From Gemmataceae bacterium (GTDB taxonomy: Bacteria > Planctomycetota > Planctomycetia > Gemmatales > Gemmataceae): a DNA stretch of 64,000 nucleotides. The stretch spans positions 1 through 64,000 of the forward strand of contig SHZY01000002.1 of assembly GCA_009692065.1 (NCBI GenBank), given 5' to 3'. Below are positions 16,538 through 25,849 of the stretch, piece by piece. The translations under genes and the position numbers were made by a program. The notes below the pieces were generated by a model. It ran no database searches, was not told the origin of the DNA, and saw only the letters and a list, made by a program, of their open reading frames with translations. Within the stretch, counting starts at the first letter, position 1. Every line of letters starts with the position of its first letter.

Positions 16538-17943
16538 GTTACGCACAACACGAACACCACGATTTCCTCGGCGCCTCGGCCCAGGCCCTCGCCGATCCCA
16601 CGCTTCAGCAGGCCCTTACACGCCTCACCGACACGTTGCTCGCCGGCAATCGCCGCGGCTATGCGGCGCTCGCGGATTCAAGCGAATTGCGCGATCACGC
16701 CAAGCGCATCAAGGAGCATTCGCTCGCCCATCTCGATCAGTACCTGGAGCAACTCGAAGCGTCGGTGCTGAAATTCGGCGGCAAGGTCCACTGGGCGGCG
16801 ACGGCGGAGGATGCGCGGCGCATCGTGGTGGAGATTGCGAAAAAGGCGAACTGCAAGCACGCCGTCAAATCGAAGTCGATGACGTCGGAGGAAATTCACC
16901 TGAATCCCGCGCTCGAACAAGCCGGGATCGAGGTGACCGAGACCGACTTCGGCGAGTTCATCATCCAGGTCGCCGGCGAACGTCCGTCTCATCTAGTAGC
17001 GCCAGCAGTGCATCACACTCGCGAAAGTATCGCCCGCGTACTATCCAAGCATCTTGGCGAGCAGCTTGCCGACGATCCGAAGTCGCTGGCGATGGTGGGC
17101 CGCCGGGTGTTACGCGAGAAATTCCGCCAGGCCGACATGGGCATCACGGGCGCTAACTTCGCCGTCGCCGAGACGGGCACCATCGTCCTGGTCACCAACG
17201 AAGGCAACGGGCGTTTGACCACCACCTGCCCGCGCGTCCATGTCGCCATCATGGGCATCGAGAAGGTGATTCCGCGCTTCATCGATCTGCCCGTGTTTCT
17301 GAAGCTGCTTGCGCGCGGCGCCACGGGGCAGACGCTGTCGGTATACACCACGCTCATCACCGGTCCACGGCAACCCGGCGAACTCGATGGGGCGGAGGAA
17401 TTCCATCTCGTCCTTTTAGACAACGGCCGGTCGAAGGTGCTGGCGACGCCGTTCCGCGAGAGTTTGCAGTGCATCCGCTGCGGGGCGTGTCTGAATGCGT
17501 GCCCCGTCTATCGCCGCATCGGCGGACATGCCTATGGCGGCGTCTACTCGGGGCCGATCGGCAGTATCTTGACGCCGCTTTACGACAGTGTGGCCGCGAA
17601 CCCGCACCTGCCCCATGCGTCTTCTTTATGCGGTGCGTGCCAGGCGGCGTGCCCGGTGAAGATCAACATCCCGCACATGCTGATCGGGCTGCGTGAATTG
17701 CAGCACTACCACAAGCCGAGCCGCTGGGAACGCTGGGCGTACGGGCTCTGGAGCATGGTGTTATGCCGTCCCTGGGCCTACCGCTGGGCGCTGTGGGCGG
17801 CCCGGCTCCTGTTGCGGCGCAACGCCCAGAACGGCTGGCTGAGCCAGATGCCAGGTCCGGGTGCCGAATGGACGAAGGTCCGTGATTTCCCGGCCCCGGC
17901 GGCGAAGTCTTTCCGCGAGCGCTGGAAGGAGTTGGAGTCATGA
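16534..17943 (+). CDS. lutB: Lactate utilization protein B (ferredoxin-like LUD protein)
   Basis: The 469-residue protein starts at ATG 16534, overlapping the lutA stop. An N-terminal LUD domain (about residues 50-300, with MGITGANFAVAETGT) is followed by two [4Fe-4S] motifs, CIRCGACLNACPVYRR near residue 313 and CGACQAACPVK near residue 367. After them lies a C-terminal helical region. This is the standard LutB/YkgF layout. It passes electrons within the LutABC lactate oxidase complex. Its stop overlaps the lutC start, again as ATGA. Confidence 0.94.
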   Translation: MSYAQHEHHDFLGASAQALADPTLQQALTRLTDTLLAGNRRGYAALADSSELRDHAKRIKEHSLAHLDQYLEQLEASVLKFGGKVHWAATAEDARRIVVEIAKKANCKHAVKSKSMTSEEIHLNPALEQAGIEVTETDFGEFIIQVAGERPSHLVAPAVHHTRESIARVLSKHLGEQLADDPKSLAMVGRRVLREKFRQADMGITGANFAVAETGTIVLVTNEGNGRLTTTCPRVHVAIMGIEKVIPRFIDLPVFLKLLARGATGQTLSVYTTLITGPRQPGELDGAEEFHLVLLDNGRSKVLATPFRESLQCIRCGACLNACPVYRRIGGHAYGGVYSGPIGSILTPLYDSVAANPHLPHASSLCGACQAACPVKINIPHMLIGLRELQHYHKPSRWERWAYGLWSMVLCRPWAYRWALWAARLLLRRNAQNGWLSQMPGPGAEWTKVRDFPAPAAKSFRERWKELES

Positions 17944-18623
17944 GTCAGCGTGAGGTGTTCTTGCAGCGTGTGAAGCAAGCTGTGGTCGAAGGCAATCGCG
18001 CGGGTGCCGCCCCCCCCTTGCCCGAGCGCGCCGGCGTCGGCTATCAAGGCGGTGGGCCCGATCCGGTATCGCGATTCTGCCAGGAGCTGGCCGCCGCGGG
18101 AGGCAAAGGCTACGTCGCCGCGGATTCTGACGCAGTCCTGCACACGATCCAGAGCATCTTGCAAGCGCACAACGCCCGCAAGATTCTGCTGACATGTGGT
18201 GGCTTGATCGATCGGCTCGATCTGCCGGCGCGGCTCAGGGAACTCAGCCTTGAAGTGCGAACCACGGACGATGTGCAATCCGATCCGCGTGAAGACTTCT
18301 TTAGCGACGACGTCGGTATCACGAACGTGCATCGGCTGATCGCCGAGACGGGCAGCGTCGTGCTGGCGAGTAAACCGAACGAGCCACGCTCCGCCAGCCT
18401 CCTGCCGCCGGTGCATATCTGCCTCGCCGACCATTCGCAGCTTCTGTCCGACCTCTTCGACCTCTTTGACATCTTCGCGCCGACCGGTTCGTCGATCCAA
18501 TCGCTTCCCCCCTCCTGCCTGACGCTCATCACAGGCCCCAGCAAAACCGGCGACATCGAATTGAAGCTCGTCACCGGCGTGCATGGACCCGGGGAGATTC
18601 ATGTGATTATTTGCGATGGTTGA
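17940..18623 (+). CDS. lutC: Lactate utilization protein C (LUD domain)
   Basis: The 227-residue protein is one LUD domain. LIAETGSVVLASKPNEPR and ITGPSKTGDIELKLVTGVHG are typical LutC stretches. It ends the lutABC operon, coupled to lutB by a four-base overlap. It lacks cysteine clusters, as expected for this subunit. Confidence 0.92.
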   Translation: MSQREVFLQRVKQAVVEGNRAGAAPPLPERAGVGYQGGGPDPVSRFCQELAAAGGKGYVAADSDAVLHTIQSILQAHNARKILLTCGGLIDRLDLPARLRELSLEVRTTDDVQSDPREDFFSDDVGITNVHRLIAETGSVVLASKPNEPRSASLLPPVHICLADHSQLLSDLFDLFDIFAPTGSSIQSLPPSCLTLITGPSKTGDIELKLVTGVHGPGEIHVIICDG

Positions 18624-18718
18624 CGCCGGCCAAACCAATCTGGTCGAACGACCCCTCCGCCCATAATCTCACTTCGTCCTTACAACGCTTGCATTAGCCT
18701 CGCCTGCCAAGGAGCGCC

Positions 18719-19858
18719 ATGAGCCAGATCGAGTTGCGTCCCGGTCTTGCCGATGTACCGGTTGCGGAGTCGGCGGTCAGTTTCATCGACGGCAAGAACG
18801 CCCGGCTCGAATATCGCGGCATCGCCGTCGAGACCTTGGCGACCCAGAGCTGCTTCGAGGAAACGGCCTACCTACTCCTCAAGGGCAATCTGCCCACGCA
18901 AAAGGAACTCGCCGATTTCGACGATCAACTCCGCCATCACCGCCGCATCAAGTTTCGCCTCACCGATCTGATCAAATGCTTGCCGGAGACAGGCCATCCG
19001 ATGTATGCCCTGCAAGCGACCGTGGCGGCGATGGGGATGTTCTACCCCGCGCGCGACGTTTCCAACGCGAAGTGCAACTGGGAATCGGTGGTGCGGCTGA
19101 TCGCCAAGATGCCGACCGCGGTGGCCGCCTTCCACCGCATCCGCCACGGCGACGAGCCGATCAAGCCTCGCGACGATCTCGATCATGCGGGTAACTTCTA
19201 CTGGATGCTGTTCGAGAAAGAGCCGTCTCCGGCGATTCGCAAGGTGATCGACGCCTGCTTGGTGCTGCATGCCGAGCACACGATGAACGCCTCGACGTTC
19301 TCCGGACGGGTGACCGCTTCGACGCTGGCGAACCCGTACACGGTCATCAGCGCCGCGGTCGGCACCTTGACCGGCCCCTTGCACGGCGGCGCCAACGAAG
19401 AAGTCCTCACGATGCTCGATGAGATTGGCGACATCAAGAACGTTCGCGTTTGGTGCGAGGACGCCATCGCCAACAAGAAGAAGATCATGGGCTTCGGCCA
19501 TCGCGTTTATAAGGTGAAGGATCCGCGCGCGACGGTGTTGCAGGAGTTGGCCGACCGTGTCTTCATCGACACCGGCAAGCCGGCGAAGTACGATCTGGCC
19601 GTCGAGATGGAAAAGGTGATGGCGGAGAAGCTCGGCCCCAAGGGGATCTATCCGAACGTCGATTTCTACTCCGGCATCGTCTACGAAGCCCTCGGCATCC
19701 AGCCCGACCTGTTCACGCCGATCTTTGCCATCGCCCGCGTCGCCGGCTGGCTCGCCCACTGGCTGGAACAATTGCAGGGCAACCGCATCTATCGGCCCGA
19801 GCAAATCTACGTCGGCAAGAACAACGCGCCGTACGTGCCGCTGGCGAAAAGGGCGTGA
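18719..19858 (+). CDS. Citrate synthase
   Basis: The 379-residue protein has AAGGAG seven bases before ATG 18719. It contains the catalytic landmarks of citrate synthase: GPLHGGANEEV (His near residue 222), GFGHRVYKVKDPR (His near 261) and NVDFYSGIVYEAL (Asp near 315). The size fits the short CitZ-like dimeric class rather than the longer NADH-regulated hexameric class. It condenses oxaloacetate and acetyl-CoA in the TCA cycle. Its place just after lutABC is metabolically sensible, since lactate gives pyruvate and then acetyl-CoA, but the 95-base gap leaves co-transcription unproven. A 2-methylcitrate synthase is the main alternative. Confidence 0.93.
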   Translation: MSQIELRPGLADVPVAESAVSFIDGKNARLEYRGIAVETLATQSCFEETAYLLLKGNLPTQKELADFDDQLRHHRRIKFRLTDLIKCLPETGHPMYALQATVAAMGMFYPARDVSNAKCNWESVVRLIAKMPTAVAAFHRIRHGDEPIKPRDDLDHAGNFYWMLFEKEPSPAIRKVIDACLVLHAEHTMNASTFSGRVTASTLANPYTVISAAVGTLTGPLHGGANEEVLTMLDEIGDIKNVRVWCEDAIANKKKIMGFGHRVYKVKDPRATVLQELADRVFIDTGKPAKYDLAVEMEKVMAEKLGPKGIYPNVDFYSGIVYEALGIQPDLFTPIFAIARVAGWLAHWLEQLQGNRIYRPEQIYVGKNNAPYVPLAKRA

Positions 19859-19862
19859 TCGG

Positions 19863-19908
19863 TTTACGATTAGCGTTCGCACGGCGACCTGCGAACGCTA
19901 AACGTAAA
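19863..19908. repeat. Family C repeat (CGTTTAGCG type)
   Basis: TTTACGATTAGCGTTCGC (19863-19880) and GCGAACGCTAAACGTAAA (19891-19908) are near-perfect inverted arms around a 10-base loop. It lies between the citrate synthase and serS genes. Confidence 0.85.
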
Positions 19909-19940
19909 CACGATATCCACATTTCTTTCGGTGTACCACC

Positions 19941-21224
19941 ATGCTCGACCCCCAATACATCCGCGATAACCTCGACGCTGTCAAAGCGAACTGCAAGAAC
20001 CGCAACGTTACGGCCGACGTCGATCGCGTCGTTGCGATCGATGACGAACGCAAGCGGCTCATCTCGGCGATGCAGGTCAAGCAGCAGGAAGCCAACGCCA
20101 GCGCCAAGACCGTCGGCCAGGAGAAGGATCCCGCCAGGAAGCAGGAGTTGATCGCGCGCGGCAAGCGGTTGCGCGGCGAAGTTGCAGAGTTGGAAGCCCA
20201 GCTCAAGCAGGTCGAAGCTGATCTGAAGGCCGTCGTCAATACCATTCCAAACATGACGCATCCGGCGGCGCCGGTCGGGGCCCTTCCGGAAGACAACAAG
20301 GTCATCAAGAAATGGGGCGAGCCGACGAAGTTCGACTTCAAGCCGAAGGACCACGTCGCGCTTGCGGAGGCGCTTGATCTGGTCGATTTCGAGGCGGGGG
20401 CGGCTGTTGCAGGCCAGAAGTTTTATTTCCTCAAGAACGAGGCGGTGCTGCTGGAACTCGCGCTAATCCATTACGCGATGGACACGCTCATCAAGCATGG
20501 CTACACGCCGATCATCACGCCCGATCTGGCACGCGTCGATGTGCTTGAAGGCGTCGGCTTTATGCCGCGCGGGGAGGGGACGCAGATTTACTCGATTGCG
20601 AATTCCGACCTATGCCTGATTGCGACGGCGGAGATCACGCTGGGCGGTATGCACCGCGACCAGATCATGGACGACGCGAAGTTGCCGCTCAAATATGTGG
20701 GGCTGTCGCACTGTTTTCGCACGGAAGCCGGGGCGCCGGGGCGCGACACGCGCGGGCTTTATCGCGTGCATCAGTTCACCAAGGTCGAGATGTTCGCGTT
20801 CTGCACGCCGGAGCAGTCGGACGCGATCCACGAAGAAATCCTCGGCATCGAGGAAGCGATCTTCCAGGGACTGGGGTTGCCATACCACGTGATCGATACC
20901 TGCACGGGCGACCTCGGCGGGCCGGCGTATCGGAAGTATGACATCGAGGCGTGGATGCCGGCGCGGGGCCAAGACGGCGAGTACGGCGAAGTCACCAGCA
21001 CCTCGAACTGCACCGACTTTCAGGCCCGCCGGCTCAACATTCGCTACAAGAGCGCGGGGTACAAGGGGACGCGTTTCGTCCACACGCTGAACGGGACGGC
21101 GGTCGCGGTGAGCCGATGTTTGGTCGCGCTGCTGGAAAACTATCAGCAGGCAGACGGCAGCGTGGCAATCCCGGAGGCGCTGCGCGTCTGGATGGGAGGA
21201 CGCGAGCGCATTGCGCGACGGTAA
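19941..21224 (+). CDS. serS: Seryl-tRNA synthetase
   Basis: The 427-residue class II synthetase has an N-terminal coiled-coil tRNA-binding arm (about residues 25-105, Lys/Glu/Gln rich). The catalytic core has class II motif 2 FRTEAGAPGRDTRGLYRVHQ and motif 3 NGTAVAVSRCLVALLENYQ. TAEITL and STSNCTDFQARR are serine-site stretches typical of bacterial SerRS. The length is normal. ATG 19941 begins the conserved MLDPQYIRDN. Confidence 0.97.
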   Translation: MLDPQYIRDNLDAVKANCKNRNVTADVDRVVAIDDERKRLISAMQVKQQEANASAKTVGQEKDPARKQELIARGKRLRGEVAELEAQLKQVEADLKAVVNTIPNMTHPAAPVGALPEDNKVIKKWGEPTKFDFKPKDHVALAEALDLVDFEAGAAVAGQKFYFLKNEAVLLELALIHYAMDTLIKHGYTPIITPDLARVDVLEGVGFMPRGEGTQIYSIANSDLCLIATAEITLGGMHRDQIMDDAKLPLKYVGLSHCFRTEAGAPGRDTRGLYRVHQFTKVEMFAFCTPEQSDAIHEEILGIEEAIFQGLGLPYHVIDTCTGDLGGPAYRKYDIEAWMPARGQDGEYGEVTSTSNCTDFQARRLNIRYKSAGYKGTRFVHTLNGTAVAVSRCLVALLENYQQADGSVAIPEALRVWMGGRERIARR

Positions 21225-21234
21225 TCGTCTTATT

Positions 21235-21272
21235 CGTTTAGCGTTCGCGCGGGGTCATGCGAACACTAAACG
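21235..21272. repeat. Family C repeat
   Basis: CGTTTAGCGTTCGC and GCGAACACTAAACG are inverted arms with one mismatch. A further half-site GCTAAACGA follows at 21279-21287. The element lies just after serS. Confidence 0.85.
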
Positions 21273-21371
21273 AGGCAAGCTAAACGATCTTGCCCATCTT
21301 CTCGTCAAAATAGACAACCTCACATCGCTTCGTTAATTCCGATAAGCGGCTTCTTCCGATGAAACCTCTGC

Positions 21372-21390
21372 AAGCTGCCTTATGCAGCTT
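21372..21390. promoter_or_regulatory. Hairpin AAGCTGC/GCAGCTT in leader
   Basis: Perfect 7-base arms lie around CTTAT in the 279-base gap between serS and the SdrD_B protein gene. It is not a member of the repeat families. It could be an RNA hairpin or a protein-binding site. Confidence 0.4.
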
Positions 21391-21436
21391 GTCCCACCTG
21401 CCGCACTTGCAAACCTGCGTGCAGTCGTTCCGAGAT

Positions 21437-21454
21437 GGTTAGCAATCGCTAACC
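21437..21454. promoter_or_regulatory. Operator-like palindrome GGTTAGC/GCTAACC
   Basis: Perfect 7-base half-sites are separated by AATC, 50 bases before the start of the surface protein gene. The size and symmetry fit a dimeric regulator site. No regulator gene lies nearby. Confidence 0.4.
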
Positions 21455-21503
21455 AGTAAGCGGCTGATTTCTAGCCCGTGGGACTTACAACGGAGTGTTG
21501 TCC

Positions 21504-23909
21504 ATGAGCCGTTCATCCAAAAAGAATCGCAAGAACCCGCTGGCCAATCTGCGGCGCCAACTGCACGTGGAGGTGCTGGAAGGCCGCGCGCTGCCAAGCT
21601 GCAATATGATCAGCGGCTTCGTTTACTACGACGCCAACAACGACGGGCTCTACGATCAGTCCACTGAGACGTCGATCGCCGACAGCCCGATCGAGCTGCA
21701 TGATGTCAACGGCGCCATCGTCGGCTCGACCATCACCGACGCGAACGGCTACTACCAGTTCGAGATGGACATAACCCATCCAACGCTGGATTCGACGTTG
21801 GTCAAGACGGTCACGTTCGATCCGACGCAGACGAACTTTTCGCTCGACGGTTTTCTCGACCAGTTCGATCCGTCGCTGGGGCTCTTGGAGGCGATTGAGA
21901 TCCAGCACACGGGCTCGATCACTAGCGAGATCTCGGTCGAGAACTACAGTAACGACTCCGAATCCGACATCAGCGGCACCGTCTCAGGCACGATGACGCT
22001 GACCGGGCCCGGCCTGGATGACGCACTGAATATCAGCGGTTATGCCGGCTCATTCCACGCCGAACAGTATGACGGCGATACCGATTTCTCCGGCACCAGC
22101 GGCGAGTCGTTCGGTGAGCAGACGGCCGACGGCGCCAATACCATCACGCTGACCGGCTCCGACCTGGATGCCTACCTTGGCGCCGGCCAGGTCCAGATCA
22201 CCGAAACCGCCGTGGCGACGTCCAGCGCCACGGGCGGCGGCAATCTCGACGTGCGCGTGCGCAGCACGGGCCAGTCCACTGTCACGGTCACCTACTTCTA
22301 CAAGGCCTACGATTGTTTGGCCCCGGGCGACTACACTATCATCCAGACACAGCAACCCGACGGCTACACCGACGGCCTGGAATCCATGTACGGCGTCGTC
22401 GATCCCAACTCCGTCGGCACCGATCAGATCACCGTCTTCCTCGATGGCGTCGATCTTCCCAACAACGACTTCGGGGAGCTCAAGTCCGCGCAACTCTCCG
22501 GCCATGTTTGGCATGACGCGAACAACGACGGCGTGCGCGACCTCGATGAAGCCCTCATCCCCGACGTGTTCATCACGCTGGATACCGCTGCCGGCCCGAT
22601 GCAGACGACCACGGACGCCAATGGGTACTACGAGTTCCTTAATCTCCAGCCCGGCACCTACACGGTCAGGGAAATGCAGCCGACCGATTACCTGGACGGC
22701 ATGGACCTCGCCGGCACGCTGGGAGGCACCGTGGTCAACGATCCGGCCGAGGATCAGATCCAGGAGATCACGCTGCAGGCCGGCGACGATTCGCAGGCCA
22801 ATGACTTCGGCGAAATTAAGCCCTCCAGCATCGCCGGGCACGTCTACTACGATGCCAACGACAACGGCACGTTCGATCCGGGCGAGTTGCCGATTTCCGG
22901 CGCGACCGTCACGCTGACCGGCTTCGACGATGCCGGCCCCATCGGACTTGACATGCAGACGGACCTCGACGGTTCCTACAAGTTTGAGAACCTTCGGCCC
23001 GGCACCTATGCACTCGTCGAGACACAGCCCGCCAGCTACCGGGATGGCCAGGACACGATCGGCACACCGGGCGGCATCTCCGGCAATGACAACTTCAGCG
23101 ACATTGCGCTGCCGGAAGGCTTCGACGGTGTCGACAACGATTTCGGCGAGATCAAGTCGAGCCCGCCGACGCCGCTGAACCCGCTGCCCAAGAAGGTCGG
23201 CCCGCTCGGCATGTTGCCCCTCTTCAACATTGCGCAGCGGACGCTGACCTCGACCCTCGCCAATTACTCACCCCAGGAGCGCGCGCAGATGACTTTTGCC
23301 GTCGGCGCCACGATGACACTGACCGGCGAACAACTCGGTCCGGTGGCATTGCTGTACGCGCTGCAAGGATTCCAGACGGGGACGACGACGCCCCAGTATG
23401 TCGCCTGCCTGTGGGCCACGGACGCTCATCGCCAGACGCAAGTCAACAGCATTTACAAGGACATCTTCAACCGGATGCCGACGGGCCAGGAGCAGGCCCA
23501 GGCGGTGGCCCAACTCCAGAGCGGCGCCGATCCGTTGACCGTGCGGGAGGACCTCTACGTCTCGTCGGCCTTCCAGGACCTGCACCCGACCACGGAGGAG
23601 CTGGCGATCGCGCTGTCGCAAAGCATTCTGCAGGCCACGCCCGACTCAGGGGACGTGGAGGCGCTCTTGCTGTCGATGGGTGTCGAGCCCCTCAGCACCG
23701 TGGTCCACACCCTTCTGTATTCCGAGGCATCGCTGGGGAACCTGGTCAATGACGCCTATCGCCTGACGCTCCGCCGTCCCGCCACTACGGTGGAGATCCA
23801 GACCTGGACGCCGAAGCTCCAGGCCGGCACGACTACGCTCGACCAGCTTTCCCAGCGGCTGCTGAGTTCGCAGGAGTTCTATCGGTTGGCATTCAATCGG
23901 ATCCATTAA
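21504..23909 (+). CDS. Cell-surface protein with SdrD_B repeats and C-terminal DUF4214-like region
   Basis: The 801-residue protein starts at ATG 21504 (GGAG eight bases upstream; an in-frame GTG at 21495 is less likely). The N-terminus is basic and carries VEVLEGRALPS, the motif found at the front of many planctomycete extracellular proteins. SdrD_B/Cna-like beta-sandwich repeats follow near residues 40-100, 330-410 and 445-530, each with YDANNDG or HDANNDG calcium-type loops and PGTYxxxExQP ends. Residues about 640-800 resemble DUF4214, with IYKDIFNRMPTGQEQ and VNDAYRLTLRRPAT. It is probably a secreted structural or adhesive protein. There is no conventional signal peptide after the first Met, so export may use the lineage-specific N-terminal motif. 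Confidence 0.88.
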   Translation: MSRSSKKNRKNPLANLRRQLHVEVLEGRALPSCNMISGFVYYDANNDGLYDQSTETSIADSPIELHDVNGAIVGSTITDANGYYQFEMDITHPTLDSTLVKTVTFDPTQTNFSLDGFLDQFDPSLGLLEAIEIQHTGSITSEISVENYSNDSESDISGTVSGTMTLTGPGLDDALNISGYAGSFHAEQYDGDTDFSGTSGESFGEQTADGANTITLTGSDLDAYLGAGQVQITETAVATSSATGGGNLDVRVRSTGQSTVTVTYFYKAYDCLAPGDYTIIQTQQPDGYTDGLESMYGVVDPNSVGTDQITVFLDGVDLPNNDFGELKSAQLSGHVWHDANNDGVRDLDEALIPDVFITLDTAAGPMQTTTDANGYYEFLNLQPGTYTVREMQPTDYLDGMDLAGTLGGTVVNDPAEDQIQEITLQAGDDSQANDFGEIKPSSIAGHVYYDANDNGTFDPGELPISGATVTLTGFDDAGPIGLDMQTDLDGSYKFENLRPGTYALVETQPASYRDGQDTIGTPGGISGNDNFSDIALPEGFDGVDNDFGEIKSSPPTPLNPLPKKVGPLGMLPLFNIAQRTLTSTLANYSPQERAQMTFAVGATMTLTGEQLGPVALLYALQGFQTGTTTPQYVACLWATDAHRQTQVNSIYKDIFNRMPTGQEQAQAVAQLQSGADPLTVREDLYVSSAFQDLHPTTEELAIALSQSILQATPDSGDVEALLLSMGVEPLSTVVHTLLYSEASLGNLVNDAYRLTLRRPATTVEIQTWTPKLQAGTTTLDQLSQRLLSSQEFYRLAFNRIH

Positions 23910-23917
23910 CGGTATAG

Positions 23918-24005
23918 CCGCTCGCCTTGAGCGAGCGGGTTTGACCCGAAATCAGGCATTCCAGGGTGCGGCGAATTCTACGGAAGCGCCGCACGTTTTT
24001 TTTTT
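23918..24005 (+). terminator. Rho-independent terminator after the surface protein gene
   Basis: A first hairpin CCGCTCGC/GCGAGCGG (23918-23938) is followed by a stronger one. Its arms are GTGCGGCG (23966-23973) and CGCCGCAC (23987-23994), with ten T at 23996-24005. The stem and T-run make a textbook intrinsic terminator. Confidence 0.88.
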
Positions 24006-24290
24006 CCAGTGCGCGGAAGATCTGCCGATTTTCTAGGCCCTGCGGGTCCGGTAAACCAATTCGCATACGCGCTCACTGTGGAATATGCATGCGACTTGGC
24101 AAATTGGATAGGGAGAGGCAGGTGAAGGAATCAGTTTCCGAGATTGGCGATGTCGATGATAGACTGACGATCTTGCCTGGCGGCGCCGGCGCTGACGTTG
24201 GTCGCAGCGGCATCGATGGGGCAGGGCGTGAAAGCAAACAAGTGGACACCACAGGGGGGAGGCACACTCCCACCTACGGAGGGGTTAACC
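24006..24290 (+). other. Leader region of the BBP7 gene
   Basis: No gene or repeat is visible between the terminator and the BBP7 start. The region is more AT-rich than its surroundings near 24050-24115 and ends with the very strong Shine-Dalgarno ACGGAGGGG six bases before ATG 24291. A promoter is expected here, but I could not single one out. Confidence 0.4.
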
Positions 24291-25784
24291 ATGAAAGCAC
24301 TCATCAAGGGCGGAATATGCCTCGCCTTGGGCTGGTTGGCGAGCGGCGCCAGCGCTCAGGACATTCAATGGCGGTCGGCTAATCCGAAGAACGCCGGTAG
24401 CAGCCTGGCGACTCCTCCCCCCGGCTTCGGCGCAGCCTGCGTTCACGCGGGGAGCGTTGCCAAACGGCGCTCGCCTGACGCCCCCTTGGGCGCCGGCGCG
24501 TTTCAGCCGATCATCCGCGCCCAGGCGCCGGACGACAAGGTCCTCCAGGTCGAACCGCTCCTGGAGAACGATCCGAAGGTCGCCAAGCCGTTGCCGAGGG
24601 ATAAGAACTTCGTGCCGCCGCCGCCGAGCCCCGTGTTCGGCAATCTCGGCGTGGTGGCGGGAGATGGGCAGTTCGACGGCGATGCGCTCGGTCTGGGGCG
24701 CATCGAATGCTGCCCGCCGCGGCCACGCTTCTGGGCCAGCGCGGAGTATCTGATGTGGTGGCAACGTGCCCAGGCAGTGCCGCCGCTCGTCACCTCCGGC
24801 GTTTTCCCCGCGCTCGTTCCTGGAACGACGGTCCTTTATGATCGCGTTCCAGAACCCTCCCGTAGCGGCGGCCGCTTCACCCTCGGAACCATGGTGCCTC
24901 ACTTCGGCTGCAATCTCGGCATCGAGGTGAGTTACTTCACGCTGGATCGGGCGAGTGATACCTCGGCTTACAGCAGCAACGGCACGACAATTCTGGGCCG
25001 CCCGTTTACCGATGTGACTCCCATTGCCTTGGGCGGCAATCCCGGCCTCAGTGCGGAGCTTATCGCCCCAGGCAGTGTGACGATCCAGAGCTACAGCCAG
25101 CTCTGGGGTATCGAAAGCAACCTGCGCTACAAGTGGCGCTGCGGGTCGAAGTACTGGATCGATCTCATCGGCGGTTATCGGCATCTGAACTTGAGCGAGG
25201 GCATCGATATTACCGAGTCCCAGGTGCTCAACCAGAATAATCAACTAACCGCCTTCGAACAAGAAAGCTTCCGCACGCGCAATCAGTTCAACGGCTTCCA
25301 GTTTGGCCTCGAGTGCGAACATCGCTTCTGGAATCGGTGGTTCTTCGGTTCCACCACCAAGGTGGCCACGGGTATGGTGCACCAGAGCGTGAATATCGAC
25401 GGCAGCACGACCTACGCCGCCAATGGCTTCGGTCCCTTTACCGGGCAAGGCGCTCTCTTGGCCTCGCCGACCAATATCGGCCGCTACACGCAGAATCGCT
25501 TTGGCGTGTTGCCGGAAGTCGGCTTCAAGCTTGGTTGTGACGTTACCAATCACCTGCGCATCTACGCCGGCTATAACTTCTTGTATTTGAGCAGCGTGCT
25601 CCGAGCTGGCGAGCAGATTGATCTGAACGTGAACCAGGCCTTCCGTCCGAAGACGGATGGCCAGCCCGGCTTTGGCAACACCCTGCCCGCCGCCCAGGCT
25701 GGCCCGCGCTCGCCCGAGGTGCTCATGCGTACCAGCGGCTACTGGGCTCAGGGCATGACGTTCGGGCTGATGTATCGTTACTAA
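24291..25784 (+). CDS. BBP7-family outer-membrane-like beta-barrel protein
   Basis: The 497-residue protein has a signal peptide (about residues 1-24, ending SGASAQ). A proline-rich segment leads to FWASAEYLMWW (about residue 146), followed by VPPLVTSG, the hallmark of the planctomycete BBP7 family. The rest is alternating beta-strand sequence ending YWAQGMTFGLMYRY, with the terminal aromatic residue usual for outer-membrane barrels. By family it is an abundant envelope protein of unknown transport role. ATG 24291 is set by the Shine-Dalgarno and the signal peptide. Confidence 0.92.
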   Translation: MKALIKGGICLALGWLASGASAQDIQWRSANPKNAGSSLATPPPGFGAACVHAGSVAKRRSPDAPLGAGAFQPIIRAQAPDDKVLQVEPLLENDPKVAKPLPRDKNFVPPPPSPVFGNLGVVAGDGQFDGDALGLGRIECCPPRPRFWASAEYLMWWQRAQAVPPLVTSGVFPALVPGTTVLYDRVPEPSRSGGRFTLGTMVPHFGCNLGIEVSYFTLDRASDTSAYSSNGTTILGRPFTDVTPIALGGNPGLSAELIAPGSVTIQSYSQLWGIESNLRYKWRCGSKYWIDLIGGYRHLNLSEGIDITESQVLNQNNQLTAFEQESFRTRNQFNGFQFGLECEHRFWNRWFFGSTTKVATGMVHQSVNIDGSTTYAANGFGPFTGQGALLASPTNIGRYTQNRFGVLPEVGFKLGCDVTNHLRIYAGYNFLYLSSVLRAGEQIDLNVNQAFRPKTDGQPGFGNTLPAAQAGPRSPEVLMRTSGYWAQGMTFGLMYRY

Positions 25785-25801
25785 CCGATCGCATTATCGC
25801 T

Positions 25802-25845
25802 GCCGCTTACGGCGTAGCATTCTGAACTGCTACGCCGCAAGCGGC
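25802..25845. repeat. Family D repeat
   Basis: GCCGCTTACGGCGTAGC and GCTACGCCGCAAGCGGC pair with one mismatch around a 10-base loop. It lies between the convergent BBP7 and hemW genes, where it may also serve as a bidirectional terminator. Confidence 0.85.
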
Positions 25846-25849
25846 TTGT

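Noticed and set aside
25785-25849. Riboswitch between the BBP7 gene and hemW
   Set aside because: The sequence is a family D palindrome between convergent genes. It is not a leader of either gene.
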